Shown here one piece after another: positions 44,327 through 53,840 of a DNA stretch of 64,000 nt. Each line of letters starts with the position of its first letter. Positions within the stretch are counted from its first letter, which is position 1. The DNA is taken from NCBI GenBank assembly GCA_023415055.1, contig JAEZLZ010000020.1, positions 1-64,000 of the forward strand, written 5' to 3'. This DNA comes from Bacillota bacterium. Lineage in GTDB: Bacteria > Bacillota > Clostridia > Lachnospirales > Lachnospiraceae. The notes beneath the pieces are model-generated. The model saw nothing but the letters and a program-made list of their open reading frames with translations, was not told the DNA's origin and ran no database searches. A program made the position numbers and the translations under genes.

Positions 44327-46072
44327 TTACTGCTCACCACGTGCAACAGCTGCTCTTCTCTGAATCTCAGTTGTTAATGAATCCAGATAGGCATCTATAT
44401 CAACTTCCTCTTTGTAAGTTGCCTGATATTCATCCCAGATAGCATCGAATTCTTTCTCAGAAGCCATCATAGCCTTGGGAAGCCAAGAATGTTTAAGTTC
44501 TGTAATCTTGTTCTTAGCCTGGCCTTCCGGTGTATCAGCAGTCCAGTTGTTTGTGAACGACCACATAGGATACCAAGGCTCGTTATTTGTCTTAGTCTCA
44601 CCTAAGAAATCAAGGAAGGTCTTGTAACCGTAGCCATCCAGAAGCTGTTTCTCCACATCGTATAAGCCATCATAGAACTCGTTTGGCTGATTTTTCGGAT
44701 CCTGTGCATTCTTGCCATCTGCCAGCATACCTTCAAAATGAGGGAAATAGGAGTAAGCGGAGCTTACCAGGTTATCAGTAACGAAATCCTGATTGTTGTA
44801 ATTTGCTCTCTGCTCTTCTGTCTTGTAGAATACGCCGTCATCGCCTACCATATAGTCGATGCCTTTCTCACCCCAGGATCTTAAGGTCATAATCTCAGGA
44901 GAAAGAAGATCATTCATAAACTGTAATGCGCCGGGGACATCCTTACAGCTGGTTGTAACGGCTAAGCCGTTGGATACGTCAAGAGCGGAAGGGCTGTGCC
45001 ACTGCTGAACGCCATCACCTGAGTAAGAGATCGGAAGCGGAACATAGGTCTTACCAACCAAGCCCTGGGTTACTAATGCTTCATTTGCTGTATTGAAGTT
45101 CCACAGCTGATCCAAAGTACCACATACTCTACCTGTGGATAATAATGCGATATATTGATCATATGACATTGTAAAGGTCTCAGGATGTACTAAGCCTTCG
45201 TTAAATGCTTTGTTAATTCTCTGATAATAGGTCTTTGCTTCCGGTAAGGTATTGTAGTCAATTGCTGTCTCTGTCTTGGGATCTACGATACAAGCACCAT
45301 CATTCGGATAGCCCATTAAGAAGTAAGGAGGATTCTCAATACCAAAGTATCTCCAGTCTTCCGTACTCATAGTGAAACCAACGGTTTCCTGACCATCTGC
45401 TGTGGTAGGGTTCGCTTCCATATAAGCCTTAATCGTATCAAAATACTGATCCATTGTTGTGATCTTAGGATAGTTAGCCCAGATCAAAACGTCTTTCTGA
45501 ATCCAGAAAGCTTCATCCCAATGATAGGTAGCCATATCTGCACCTTGAATAATACCAAACTGAGGTACCATATAAACGTGTCCATCCTCTGCTCTAACCT
45601 TATTCCAGTCAGATTCGGATAAGTAGTTCTTTATATTCGGATAATCATCCCAGTACTCATCGATCGGAATTAATGCACCTGCTTCTAATAATGCAGCAGT
45701 TCCGGTAGAACCTGTGATGAAGTCAGGATAATCACCGCCAGCGATCATAACACCAATTCTCTCATCTGCAGTCTGTCCGGTCAGCCAGGTAATCTTTGCC
45801 CAAGCACCGGTCTTCTCAGCTATTTTCTTCATAACACGGTTATCATCCGGAATTTCAGTTCCGGGAACAGCATTAAACATTGTAAACATTTTAATTTCTT
45901 TTGCCGGAGCTTCTGTGCTTTCAGCAGCTTCCTCAGTATCTGCTGCCGGTGCTTCCGTTGCCTGCGCTGCCTGATCATCTGCTGCGTTCTCTTCTTTCTT
46001 ACAGCCGATAAAAAGGGTTCCAAACATTGTGATTACCATAAAAACAGCAATCAATGATTTGATTTTTTTCAT
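44327..46072 (-). CDS. Extracellular sugar-binding lipoprotein (LplA/family 1-like)
   Basis: 581 residues, the large size of LplA/YtcQ-type proteins. Lipobox LFIGC with Cys at 24, then an acidic Ala/Glu/Thr linker. The mature protein has the two-lobe family 1 fold: TWLTGQTADERIGVMIAGGDYPDFI near 95-118, VPQFGIIQGADMATYHWD and YYQRINKAFNEGLVHPETF. Ligand likely an oligosaccharide or glycan fragment. It heads the importer operon, and its regulator and kinase genes lie directly upstream. Confidence 0.93.
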   Translation of the reverse strand: MKKIKSLIAVFMVITMFGTLFIGCKKEENAADDQAAQATEAPAADTEEAAESTEAPAKEIKMFTMFNAVPGTEIPDDNRVMKKIAEKTGAWAKITWLTGQTADERIGVMIAGGDYPDFITGSTGTAALLEAGALIPIDEYWDDYPNIKNYLSESDWNKVRAEDGHVYMVPQFGIIQGADMATYHWDEAFWIQKDVLIWANYPKITTMDQYFDTIKAYMEANPTTADGQETVGFTMSTEDWRYFGIENPPYFLMGYPNDGACIVDPKTETAIDYNTLPEAKTYYQRINKAFNEGLVHPETFTMSYDQYIALLSTGRVCGTLDQLWNFNTANEALVTQGLVGKTYVPLPISYSGDGVQQWHSPSALDVSNGLAVTTSCKDVPGALQFMNDLLSPEIMTLRSWGEKGIDYMVGDDGVFYKTEEQRANYNNQDFVTDNLVSSAYSYFPHFEGMLADGKNAQDPKNQPNEFYDGLYDVEKQLLDGYGYKTFLDFLGETKTNNEPWYPMWSFTNNWTADTPEGQAKNKITELKHSWLPKAMMASEKEFDAIWDEYQATYKEEVDIDAYLDSLTTEIQRRAAVARGEQ

Positions 46073-46155
46073 ATTAATCCTCCCTATAATAATTTACTGA
46101 ATCGCCCAAGACCTATCAAACTTGTATATGCATTGTGCAATTATCAGCTAATAAA

Positions 46156-46184
46156 ATAATACCATTCTTCAGCAGTTTTTCCAA
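46156..46184 (-). promoter_or_regulatory. Promoter of the second importer operon
   Basis: On the minus strand TTGGAA and TATTAT are 17 bases apart, about 85 bases before the binding-protein start. Confidence 0.55.
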
Positions 46185-46248
46185 CAGATAAAGTATAGTC
46201 AAAATACTAATAATTATATTTTCTTAATTCCAATACTAAAATATATAG

Positions 46249-46278
46249 TATTTTGTATAATATGCATAATATTTTGTA
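46249..46278. promoter_or_regulatory. Direct repeats upstream of importer promoter, candidate YesN sites
   Basis: TATTTTGTA occurs at 46249-46257 and 46270-46278, exactly 21 bases apart, the two-turn spacing used by AraC-type dimers. They lie about 65 bases upstream of the -35 box. The left copy and its flank nearly match the element in the other importer's promoter region (32050-32070). Nothing else is seen in this 357-base gap apart from the terminator and promoter. Confidence 0.45.
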
Positions 46279-46338
46279 CGTCGGGAATGAATTAGCGACA
46301 ACCAAACTTCCCAAGAACTTTCCTTTTTCACAAAAAGA

Positions 46339-46421
46339 GACTGCTTCAAAACGTACAAACTAAGTTCAAATGAGTTCTGTCATTTCCCATGGAGATCTTA
46401 TTTGCACATTTTGAAGCAGCC
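46339..46421 (-). terminator. Terminator of the kinase-regulator operon
   Basis: GGCTGCTTCAAAA and TTTTGAAGCAGTC form a 13-bp stem over a 45-base loop, followed on the minus strand by TCTTTTTG. It separates the regulator gene from the importer operon. Confidence 0.7.
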
Positions 46422-46429
46422 CTCACTGA

Positions 46430-48034
46430 TCAGTTCTTTCGATTTATGGATTGCTTACGATACTGTAATGGGGTAATTCCTTTGATTTGGACAAACTTTG
46501 ATATAAAATAATCGGTATTGTTAAAACCAACCGCGTTGGCAATCAGATATACCTTTTCATCCGTGCGTATAAGAAGCTCGGCTGCCCGGTCGATACGGTA
46601 ATTATTCAGGTAATCTTTAAAAGTGCTGCCGAATTGCCTTTTAAAAATCTGTCCCAGATAAGCACTATTAATAAAATATTTCTCACTGAGATATTTCAGG
46701 CTGAGGTTATCCATATAGTGTCCGGTAATCTCCTTTTCAATCTCAGATAAGACACCGCCAAAGGCTTGTTGACGTACCTCCAGAAGATAATTCGAGAAAT
46801 TATTTGCAAAATCCTTAAAGTGCTTCACACTACCGCGGACAGCAATCTGTTCATAACCAGCTTGACTGATCATACGATTGATGTCCTCCTGGTCAAAATC
46901 CGGATCCAGATCCTTTGCTATACTGATCAGATTAAACAAAAGATAATCCATATTAATTTTAATTATATCCGGTTCGGTCACCAGCTCCTTAAAGTGCTCA
47001 TAGATCACATCAATTTTTGCAGAGATTCCCTCCTCATCATTCTCTTCAATGCAACGAATCAACTCATCCATCAATTCCTTATCTACCGGATGGCGGATAA
47101 TTCCCTGCTTTTTGCTGATCTCATCATAATAAGCAATGTCCCTCTCCCTGGAGAATAGCTGAAAGGTTCGGGCTATGGCAGTGGATTTGTAGGAATCAGA
47201 GATCTGGCTGATATCTCCCACCCTCTGTCCAATATAAAGAGTTAGTTTATAATTGATTACTTCGTTCAGGCGGTTATAGAGCTTCTGTATATATTCCTTC
47301 TCACTGATACCTGCTTCTTCTGCAAACTTCTTCACAAAGATGACACCTACTCCATAGACATCTTCGTACGGATGGCTTTCCATATAAGCATGATACCAGT
47401 GATCTGCGAGATATGCTCTTAAGGTATTATAAAGCATTACTTTGGCTTTGATTTTTCCTTCCTTCGTTAAAGCTTTGAACTTTGGTTCGGACGGGTCATA
47501 TTCAATACTTATATATCTGACTTCATCGCTGCCCGATATGGCATTCCTTACATATTCAAGATTTTCATCCTCATATTTATCTGAGATCAGATAGGCAAGA
47601 TTTCGATCAAACACCACCTTGTCCGTATATTCCAGCTTCTTTCGTTCAGCAATTCTCTTAAAATACTGTTCCTTATAGTTCTCGAGAGCTCGGATCAGTT
47701 CCTCCTTTTGCACCGGTTTCAGTACATAATCAACCACTCCGTATTTGATCGCCTTTCTTGCATACTCAAATTCATAGAAGCCGCTCAGGAGGATAAACCT
47801 GGTATGCTTCGAGATTTTCTCCCAGGTATGTTCAATCAATTCCAGTCCATTCATATTCGGCATTTTGATATCCGTAATAATCAGGTCATATTCCAAGTCT
47901 GACATCAATTCCAAGGCTTCCTTGCCATTCGCAGCCTCAGAACATATACTAAACCCAAGTTGCTCCCAATTTATCAATATTCTAAGTCCCTGTCGAATGA
48001 AAGGCTCATCATCAACAATCATTACTTTTATCAT
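46430..48034 (-). CDS. YesN-type response regulator with AraC domain
   Basis: 534 residues. Receiver with MIVDDEPFIRQ, phospho-Asp in LIITDIKMPNMNG near 55 and YVLKPVQ. A central region of about 300 residues precedes the AraC domain with LSLKYLSEKYFINSAYLGQIFK and IANAVGFNNTDYFISKFV. It overlaps the kinase gene by 23 bases. Likely activates the importer operon immediately downstream, from repeats at about 46.25 kb. Confidence 0.94.
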   Translation of the reverse strand: MIKVMIVDDEPFIRQGLRILINWEQLGFSICSEAANGKEALELMSDLEYDLIITDIKMPNMNGLELIEHTWEKISKHTRFILLSGFYEFEYARKAIKYGVVDYVLKPVQKEELIRALENYKEQYFKRIAERKKLEYTDKVVFDRNLAYLISDKYEDENLEYVRNAISGSDEVRYISIEYDPSEPKFKALTKEGKIKAKVMLYNTLRAYLADHWYHAYMESHPYEDVYGVGVIFVKKFAEEAGISEKEYIQKLYNRLNEVINYKLTLYIGQRVGDISQISDSYKSTAIARTFQLFSRERDIAYYDEISKKQGIIRHPVDKELMDELIRCIEENDEEGISAKIDVIYEHFKELVTEPDIIKINMDYLLFNLISIAKDLDPDFDQEDINRMISQAGYEQIAVRGSVKHFKDFANNFSNYLLEVRQQAFGGVLSEIEKEITGHYMDNLSLKYLSEKYFINSAYLGQIFKRQFGSTFKDYLNNYRIDRAAELLIRTDEKVYLIANAVGFNNTDYFISKFVQIKGITPLQYRKQSINRKN

Positions 48035-49838
48035 CCAAGACTTCCTCCCTGTTAACTTCTCTCCCGTCTGTAATCGCTTTATTCTCTACAGCATGTAAGG
48101 GTATTTGTATCATAATATCCGTACCGTTTTCACTCTTACTGTCTATATCAAAGGTAATCTGATTATCAAAATGCATTTTCAGTCTTAAATAAGCATTCAG
48201 CATACCGGTACTCTTTGACTCATTCAGCATCTGATGATCCGCATGGGCTATCATATACCGGATCTCCTCCAAACGATCGTCATCAAAGCCTTTGCCATTG
48301 TCCGAGATTTCGATAAACAGATACTCTTCATTCTTTGTAACGGTTAAGGAAATCACACCTTCATTTTCCGTAGCCTCCAAACCATGTACACAGGCATTCT
48401 CAACAAAGCTGCTGATTGTCAGCTTCGGTATCAGATAGGCTTCACACTCCTTCATGATATAATGATAGAACTTAATCTTATCCCCGTAACGGTATTTCTG
48501 TATGTTGATATACTTCTCTATGAAGTTCATCTCTTCCTCAATCGGGATACAGTCTTTTCCCCAGGTCATGCTCTTGCGAAATAATATCGCCAGCTCTTCG
48601 ATGATATTCGCGGTCTCATCTTCCTTTTTAATCAGACTCCTCATTCGTATCGTCTCTAAGGTGTTAAATAGAAAGTGAGGATTCACCTGGCTTTGGATTG
48701 CCTGCAGCTCTGCCTGCTTCTTTGATAGCTCCAAAGCTTGCTTTTCGGCATTTCCCTTGAATACAACCTCAATCAGTTCCTTGATACGCACAACCATCAT
48801 ATTGTAGCTTCGGATCACCTTGCCAATCTCATCCTGCCCCTCAGTGCAGTCAATTACCTCAAACTGTTCCTGTTCTACTTTTCCCAAATAGGCAGATACC
48901 ATAGTTAATCGATGTGTTATCGATTTGCCAATCAGATAGATTAGTATCGTAGGTAATATAATATCTAGAATAATCAAATAAAGTAGTCCTTTGTTCTGAA
49001 ACAAAACACTCCAGAATGGTGTATTCTTAGCAAAGATGACAATTTCCCATTCCTCCGTTCCGCATTGAAAGGTCCTGGTCATGGAAGGCGTTCTGCCATT
49101 CAGGTCATCGGCTGCATCAAACACTTTCATACCACCCGTATTCGGAAGATTAGAGAACAATATGTAATCCCGGTTTCTTACATAAAGGGCACCATCAATC
49201 TTTTCATTCAATACATCCATCAGCAACATATTATAATCCACATCGATTTTTAACAACTTCTCTATATTCTTCTTCCCGAAGTTATCCAGCCTTCGTATAA
49301 TGCTGATGGTACGGCAGGAACCGCTTCCCGGTATGAATTTCTTGGCTTCATCATAGTAGGTGTATAGGAAAATATCTTTCCCGCTTTTCTCAAATTCCTG
49401 ATACCAGTTCAGATTCTTCACCGACTTGATCGTTGAAATCTTTCCACCACCTAACATAGTATCATTATCCGCAAGGATCTCTATCTTGTATAACAAACCT
49501 GCATTGTAATTATAGCTTAAACTGTTATTATCCAACATTTTGTTATACTCGTCATAATAATCATTATAGCTAGAATATTGTTTATTTAGGAACTTATCCA
49601 GCAGTCGATCCGTATACATATTATTTGTAAATAAGGTACAGGCTTCAATATTCTCCCCTAGATTATATTCAACACGCTCCATAGCATGCCGAAGGTCTCT
49701 TTGCTGGCTCTCTTTGTAGTTCATGTTAACCGTATAAAGGATAATCGAATCCGTCAAGATGATCGGAAGCAACACACAAAATGCATACAAAAGCAGAAGT
49801 TTGCTTCTGATTTTTAGATTATTGAATGATCGTTTCAT
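48012..49838 (-). CDS. YesM-type sensor histidine kinase
   Basis: 608 residues. Membrane segments at about 12-32 and 285-305 enclose a large dCache-like extracytoplasmic sensor; HAMP follows. The His motif is VNPHFLFNTLETIRMRS near 395, then an HATPase with DNGKGFD. Unlike the first kinase, it has its own large sensor domain and no separate binding protein before it. ATG at 49838 has GGGGGAAG upstream. The 763-base gap before it contains several hairpins. Confidence 0.93.
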   Translation of the reverse strand: MKRSFNNLKIRSKLLLLYAFCVLLPIILTDSIILYTVNMNYKESQQRDLRHAMERVEYNLGENIEACTLFTNNMYTDRLLDKFLNKQYSSYNDYYDEYNKMLDNNSLSYNYNAGLLYKIEILADNDTMLGGGKISTIKSVKNLNWYQEFEKSGKDIFLYTYYDEAKKFIPGSGSCRTISIIRRLDNFGKKNIEKLLKIDVDYNMLLMDVLNEKIDGALYVRNRDYILFSNLPNTGGMKVFDAADDLNGRTPSMTRTFQCGTEEWEIVIFAKNTPFWSVLFQNKGLLYLIILDIILPTILIYLIGKSITHRLTMVSAYLGKVEQEQFEVIDCTEGQDEIGKVIRSYNMMVVRIKELIEVVFKGNAEKQALELSKKQAELQAIQSQVNPHFLFNTLETIRMRSLIKKEDETANIIEELAILFRKSMTWGKDCIPIEEEMNFIEKYINIQKYRYGDKIKFYHYIMKECEAYLIPKLTISSFVENACVHGLEATENEGVISLTVTKNEEYLFIEISDNGKGFDDDRLEEIRYMIAHADHQMLNESKSTGMLNAYLRLKMHFDNQITFDIDSKSENGTDIMIQIPLHAVENKAITDGREVNREEVLDDKSNDC

Positions 49839-49888
49839 AGCTTCCCCCATAATTTGTCCTAAGGAGTTAAAGCTCCAAAATTACCAAA

Positions 49889-49965
49889 GCTTCCTTCTAG
49901 AAACCCTATACTACTGTTGCAGCAAGCTTGCTTGCAACAGCAGTATAGGGTTTCTGAAAGGAAGC
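49889..49965. repeat. 77-bp near-perfect palindrome in the kinase leader
   Basis: Arms of about 38 bases (49889-49926 and 49928-49965) pair with about four mismatches, built on AGAAACCCTATACT and CTGTTGC. It lies 50 bases upstream of the kinase start. No U-tract fits either strand well. Confidence 0.75.
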
Positions 49966-50283
49966 ACTGCACTATTTGAAACTTGAATCCTTTATGCTGC
50001 ATATATCATCATATTACACAATATTTACAATTAATGCAAGTAGATCATCAGACGTTTCCTGTGGCGATAGACGTCAACAATTAATTTTACATCTTTATCC
50101 TACGCTATGTAATTATTTATAACTTTGCTTCGATTATCCTCCAATGACATATTTATGTGCCAGTTTGTTTACAAAATATCTTTATTCTATCCATAGTGGG
50201 ATCATATCTTCAGGCTATACTTAAAACTGGAAAGTGATCCATATCACCTTCTCCTCCCTACATTATAATAGATTAGAACTAAA

Positions 50284-50326
50284 GGCGCGCCGCAGAATAA
50301 CTTACCTAAGTTAACTGCGGCGCGCC
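50284..50326. terminator. GC-rich hairpin in the long gap
   Basis: GGCGCGCCGCAG and CTGCGGCGCGCC form a perfect 12-bp stem extended by TAACTTA/TAAGTTA. The stem is far more GC-rich than its surroundings. Pyrimidine stretches follow on both strands, so it may be a terminator, but no nearby gene ends here. Confidence 0.5.
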
Positions 50327-50460
50327 CTTCCCTATTCTTTGTTTTAATCATCACAGTAAACCAGACCCAATCATGGGAATCGTATCCTTCTAAGTAATGT
50401 TGCTCTCAAATGTTTCATATAATATTTTCCCTTTTTAGTTTAATTTTATAAAAACGTCAC

Positions 50461-50474
50461 AATGTGTACACATT
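50461..50474. promoter_or_regulatory. Perfect 14-bp palindrome, possible operator
   Basis: AATGTGTACACATT is its own reverse complement. It lies in the 763-base gap (49839-50602) between the kinase and mazF, about 620 bases upstream of the kinase. No clear promoter overlaps it. Apart from the elements listed, this gap shows nothing coding. Confidence 0.35.
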
Positions 50475-50569
50475 TACACACTATAATATCTTTCATAGAC
50501 AGTGATAAAACACTTTCTACTCCCACCCTATTATACGCTATGGTTATACAGCTCCCCTGCTGTATAACA

Positions 50570-50599
50570 AAAAGGGAACCCACCTGGGTTCCCTTTTTC
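50570..50599 (-). terminator. Terminator of the rex-to-mazF gene group
   Basis: AAAAAGGGAACCCA pairs with TGGGTTCCCTTTTT, a 14-bp stem with a four-base loop directly after the mazF stop. On the minus strand the right arm supplies the U-tract. Confidence 0.9.
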
Positions 50600-50602
50600 G
50601 TT

Positions 50603-50959
50603 CTATCTAAAATATGTATCTAAAGAAAAGCTTATGATTAATGCTTTATCGATTTTCTTTAATACATCCCGGTCCAAATGACATACCTTTTCCTTCAGTC
50701 TTGATTTGTCAATGGTTCTGACTTGTTCCAATAAGATTACAGAATCCTTAACAATTCCATATTTTTCAGCATCCAATTCCACATGAGTGGGTAGCTTTGC
50801 CTTATTCATTTTTGATGTAATTGCCGCGCAAATTACGGTAGGACTATGTTTGTTTCCTGTATCATTTTGTATGATCAGAACGGGTCTTACCCCACCCTGC
50901 TCAGAGCCTACAACCGGCCGTAAATCAGCATAAAATATATCGCCTCGTTTGATAACCAC
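50603..50959 (-). CDS. mazF: MazF/NdoA-like endoribonuclease toxin without adjacent antitoxin
   Basis: 118 residues. [33 protein letters not shown] is the family hallmark, with the catalytic Arg in GGVRPV and Thr in VICAAITS. MazF cleaves single-stranded mRNA at short motifs. The GTG at 50959 has GGAG 10 bases upstream and yields the same N-terminus as Bacillus NdoA. The gene follows alr, as in Bacillus, but the antitoxin gene normally between alr and mazF is absent: only 105 bases lie between them and no frame fits. Confidence 0.94.
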   Translation of the reverse strand: MVIKRGDIFYADLRPVVGSEQGGVRPVLIIQNDTGNKHSPTVICAAITSKMNKAKLPTHVELDAEKYGIVKDSVILLEQVRTIDKSRLKEKVCHLDRDVLKKIDKALIISFSLDTYFR

Positions 50960-51064
50960 TTTATTCACACTCCAAAATTAGGGTAATTCGTCTGCCCTTT
51001 GTATACCCTTATTATTACCATTTTCTTCGTGTGTATTCCATAAAGTGTAGAGTTTTCAGATTAT

Positions 51065-52231
51065 TTAAAGAGATTGTGTATATACCCGGGGAATTCGTTT
51101 ACCAACGGTGCATACAAGCTCGTAAGCAAAGGAATGAGACCACTCTGCAACCTGCTCCGCTGATAAAAAGGCATCGCCATCTCTTCCCAGCAGAGTTACG
51201 ATATCTCCCTGCTTCACATCTTTTATATCCGTAACATCCACCATAAATTGATCCATGCAGATTCGCCCCAGAATAGGTGCGTATTGTCCATGAATAATCA
51301 CCTTGCCATAATTAGAGAGATTTCTGCTGTAGCCGTCCGCATAGCCAACCGGTATGGTCGCGATCTTTGTTCTTCGATCAGTGACATAGGTACCACCATA
51401 GCTGACACTGACTCCACGCTCAACCTCTTTTACAAAGATAACATGAGTTTTAATCTCCATCGCTGGGATCAGTTTTATCTCCTCTTGCTTCACCATATCG
51501 GAGGGATAGATACCATAGGTTACTATACCACACCTTACCATATTAAAGTATGCTTGAGGAAATTCAATGATTCCGGCACTGTTCGCAATGTGCTTCACAG
51601 GAATGTGGATGCCTTCTCTTTCCAGAAGATCAACAAAAGCGATGTACCTTTGAAGCTGTAGTTCGGTACTGGTCTTGTCGGTTTCATCCGCTCTTGCAAA
51701 ATGGGAAAATAGCCCCTCTATTTCAATATTCTCAAGTGCCGCTATTCTCTTGATATCTTCTACACTTTCTATCGTATCTGTATACCCGATTCTGGTCATA
51801 CCGGTATCCACTTTAATATGTATCTTTGCTGTCTTACCCTGGCGTTTCGCCTCTTTCGATAAAGCTTCTGCCATTTCATACTGGAAAACCGTCTGTGCTA
51901 CATCATAACTTACCACCAGATCGTACTGTTCTTTCGGTGTATAGCCCAGAATAAGAACCGGTGTAGCGATTCCGGCTTCTCTTAATTCGACTGCCTCTTC
52001 GATGATAGCAACACCGTAATAATCTATTTTACCGCTTTCACCAATGGATTTTGCCAAAGGAACCGCTCCGTGTCCATAGGCGTCCGCTTTTATAATAGCC
52101 ATCAGCTTTGTATCGCCGCTTAATTTCTTCCTGACCTCCAGAAGATTATGTCTGATTGCATCCAGGTTTACCTTCGCCTGGACTCTGTAATATTTCTTTT
52201 CTTCATTTATTCCATGTTCTACATTCATCAT
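51065..52231 (-). CDS. alr: Alanine racemase
   Basis: 388 residues. PLP Lys in MAIIKADAYGHGAVPLAKS near 48, the fold-III barrel with KVDTGMTRIG near 140, and the C-terminal catalytic Tyr in VSYGGTYVTDRRTKIATIPVGYADGY. Makes D-alanine for peptidoglycan. Starts 20 bases after the nnr stop. Two adjacent ATGs are possible starts. Confidence 0.96.
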   Translation of the reverse strand: MMNVEHGINEEKKYYRVQAKVNLDAIRHNLLEVRKKLSGDTKLMAIIKADAYGHGAVPLAKSIGESGKIDYYGVAIIEEAVELREAGIATPVLILGYTPKEQYDLVVSYDVAQTVFQYEMAEALSKEAKRQGKTAKIHIKVDTGMTRIGYTDTIESVEDIKRIAALENIEIEGLFSHFARADETDKTSTELQLQRYIAFVDLLEREGIHIPVKHIANSAGIIEFPQAYFNMVRCGIVTYGIYPSDMVKQEEIKLIPAMEIKTHVIFVKEVERGVSVSYGGTYVTDRRTKIATIPVGYADGYSRNLSNYGKVIIHGQYAPILGRICMDQFMVDVTDIKDVKQGDIVTLLGRDGDAFLSAEQVAEWSHSFAYELVCTVGKRIPRVYTQSL

Positions 52232-52250
52232 TACTTTAAGTCACTCCCAA

Positions 52251-53810
52251 CTATCCAAGTCTTATGAGCACCTTTTCGATGGAACTCACAATATCACTTG
52301 CCATCATGGAATAAGCTCCCCTCTCTTTTGCAGCTTCATCTCCGGCCAGACCGTGAATATAAACTGCCAGACAGGCTGCATCATAGGGCTCCATTCCTTG
52401 CGCCGTAAAGGCAGCCATAATACCGGTCAATACATCTCCGCTGCCTCCGGTAGCCATTCCATGATTACCGGATACATTGATGTAATATCTGCCATCTTCC
52501 GCAACAATACTACGCGCATCCTTAACCACATATATCAACTTATTATTATAAGAACAATTTCTGGCAGTGTCAATCAGATTATCCGATATCTCTGTAATCG
52601 TCATCCCCGTTAGTCTGGCTAATTCCATAAGATGTGGTGTAAGAATCGTTTTCTCGGGAAGTAGTTCCGATAGTATTTTCAACCGTTGTGTAACCTCCTG
52701 ATCACTGAGATGGAACGAGTCTTTATGCTCTCCGATCCTCTTGCTTAATAAGGTAATCGCATCTGCATCTATGATAACCGGAACTTTCGCTTTTCTTATC
52801 ACCGTCTCCAGAAGTTCATAAGAGGTACCCATTTGGCCCAGACCCGGTCCGATTACGATTGCTGTAGCCCAGGCGATATCGGATAATAATTGCTGTTGCC
52901 TCTCATCCGCATCCTGCCCCTCGATATCATATGCAGCAAATAGGGCTTCCGGAAGCTGTGTCTGAAGAATGATACGGTTGAATTCGGAAGAAAGAACCTT
53001 CACTAATCCTGCTCCGCTTCGATAAGCTGCTCTGGCACTGAGTACAGCCGCACCTGCCATACCCTTACTTCCGGCAATAATCAATACCTTACCGTAAGTA
53101 CCCTTATGGCTGTAATTACTTCTCTTTGGAAGTCGTGACAGATCCTCCGTTTCGTAGAAGAAGGTATCCGGCTTTGCCTGTTTTGTTGCCTCCTCAGGAA
53201 AGCCGATATCAGTAACCGTAATCTTACCGGCATTCTCTGCACCGGGATAAAGCAGAAGACCAATTTTATTATGACCGAAGGTAATTGTCTCATCTGCCAT
53301 GACAGCAGCATTCATAATTTTACCATCATCTGCTGAGATCCCCGAGGGTATATCTACTGCATAGGTATAGCAAGTATGCTCATTCATCCTATTAATGATT
53401 TCTTTATACAAACCGCCGACAGGCTTTGATAAGCCAACTCCAAAAAGAGCATCAATAATAATATTATATTCAGTAAGCCTGTCACTGTTTTCTAGCGGAA
53501 CACCCATTTTCTCTGCCATGGAAAGCTGTGCTTTCATCTGTTCGGAGCATTTTACTTCCTCTCCAACAAAAAGAATTGCAACATGATAGCCCTGCATAAA
53601 CAGTATTCTACCAGCTGCAACTCCATCTCCACCATTATTTCCCGGTCCGCAGACCGCTAAGATACGGTCTCTTTTTGTGATATGCTGCTGCATCACTTCC
53701 ACTAATTTATTCGCAGCACGTTCCATCAACTCCATAGCCGGAATTTTCATGTTTTCTACTGTAAAATCATCAATTTGCTTCATTTTCTTTGAATCAACAG
53801 CATACTTCAT
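52251..53810 (-). CDS. nnr: Bifunctional NAD(P)H-hydrate epimerase / ADP-dependent dehydratase
   Basis: 519 residues. The N-terminal YjeF domain (1-215) has CGPGNNGGDGVAAGRIL and GVGLSKPVGG; the C-terminal kinase-like dehydratase (225-519) has GPGLGQMG, ILTPHLMELARL and NHGMATGGSGDVLTGIMAAF. Repairs hydrated NAD(P)H. ATG at 53810 with GGAGGG upstream, 9 codons inside the longest frame. Order acpS-nnr-alr-mazF is typical of Clostridia. Confidence 0.96.
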   Translation of the reverse strand: MKYAVDSKKMKQIDDFTVENMKIPAMELMERAANKLVEVMQQHITKRDRILAVCGPGNNGGDGVAAGRILFMQGYHVAILFVGEEVKCSEQMKAQLSMAEKMGVPLENSDRLTEYNIIIDALFGVGLSKPVGGLYKEIINRMNEHTCYTYAVDIPSGISADDGKIMNAAVMADETITFGHNKIGLLLYPGAENAGKITVTDIGFPEEATKQAKPDTFFYETEDLSRLPKRSNYSHKGTYGKVLIIAGSKGMAGAAVLSARAAYRSGAGLVKVLSSEFNRIILQTQLPEALFAAYDIEGQDADERQQQLLSDIAWATAIVIGPGLGQMGTSYELLETVIRKAKVPVIIDADAITLLSKRIGEHKDSFHLSDQEVTQRLKILSELLPEKTILTPHLMELARLTGMTITEISDNLIDTARNCSYNNKLIYVVKDARSIVAEDGRYYINVSGNHGMATGGSGDVLTGIMAAFTAQGMEPYDAACLAVYIHGLAGDEAAKERGAYSMMASDIVSSIEKVLIRLG

Positions 53811-53840
53811 GTTAATCACACCCTCCTTGATAAACAAAAA

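Noticed and set aside
46766..47158. 130-codon plus-strand frame antisense to the second YesN regulator
   Set aside because: Shadow of a well-supported gene, with no ribosome site and no recognisable domain.
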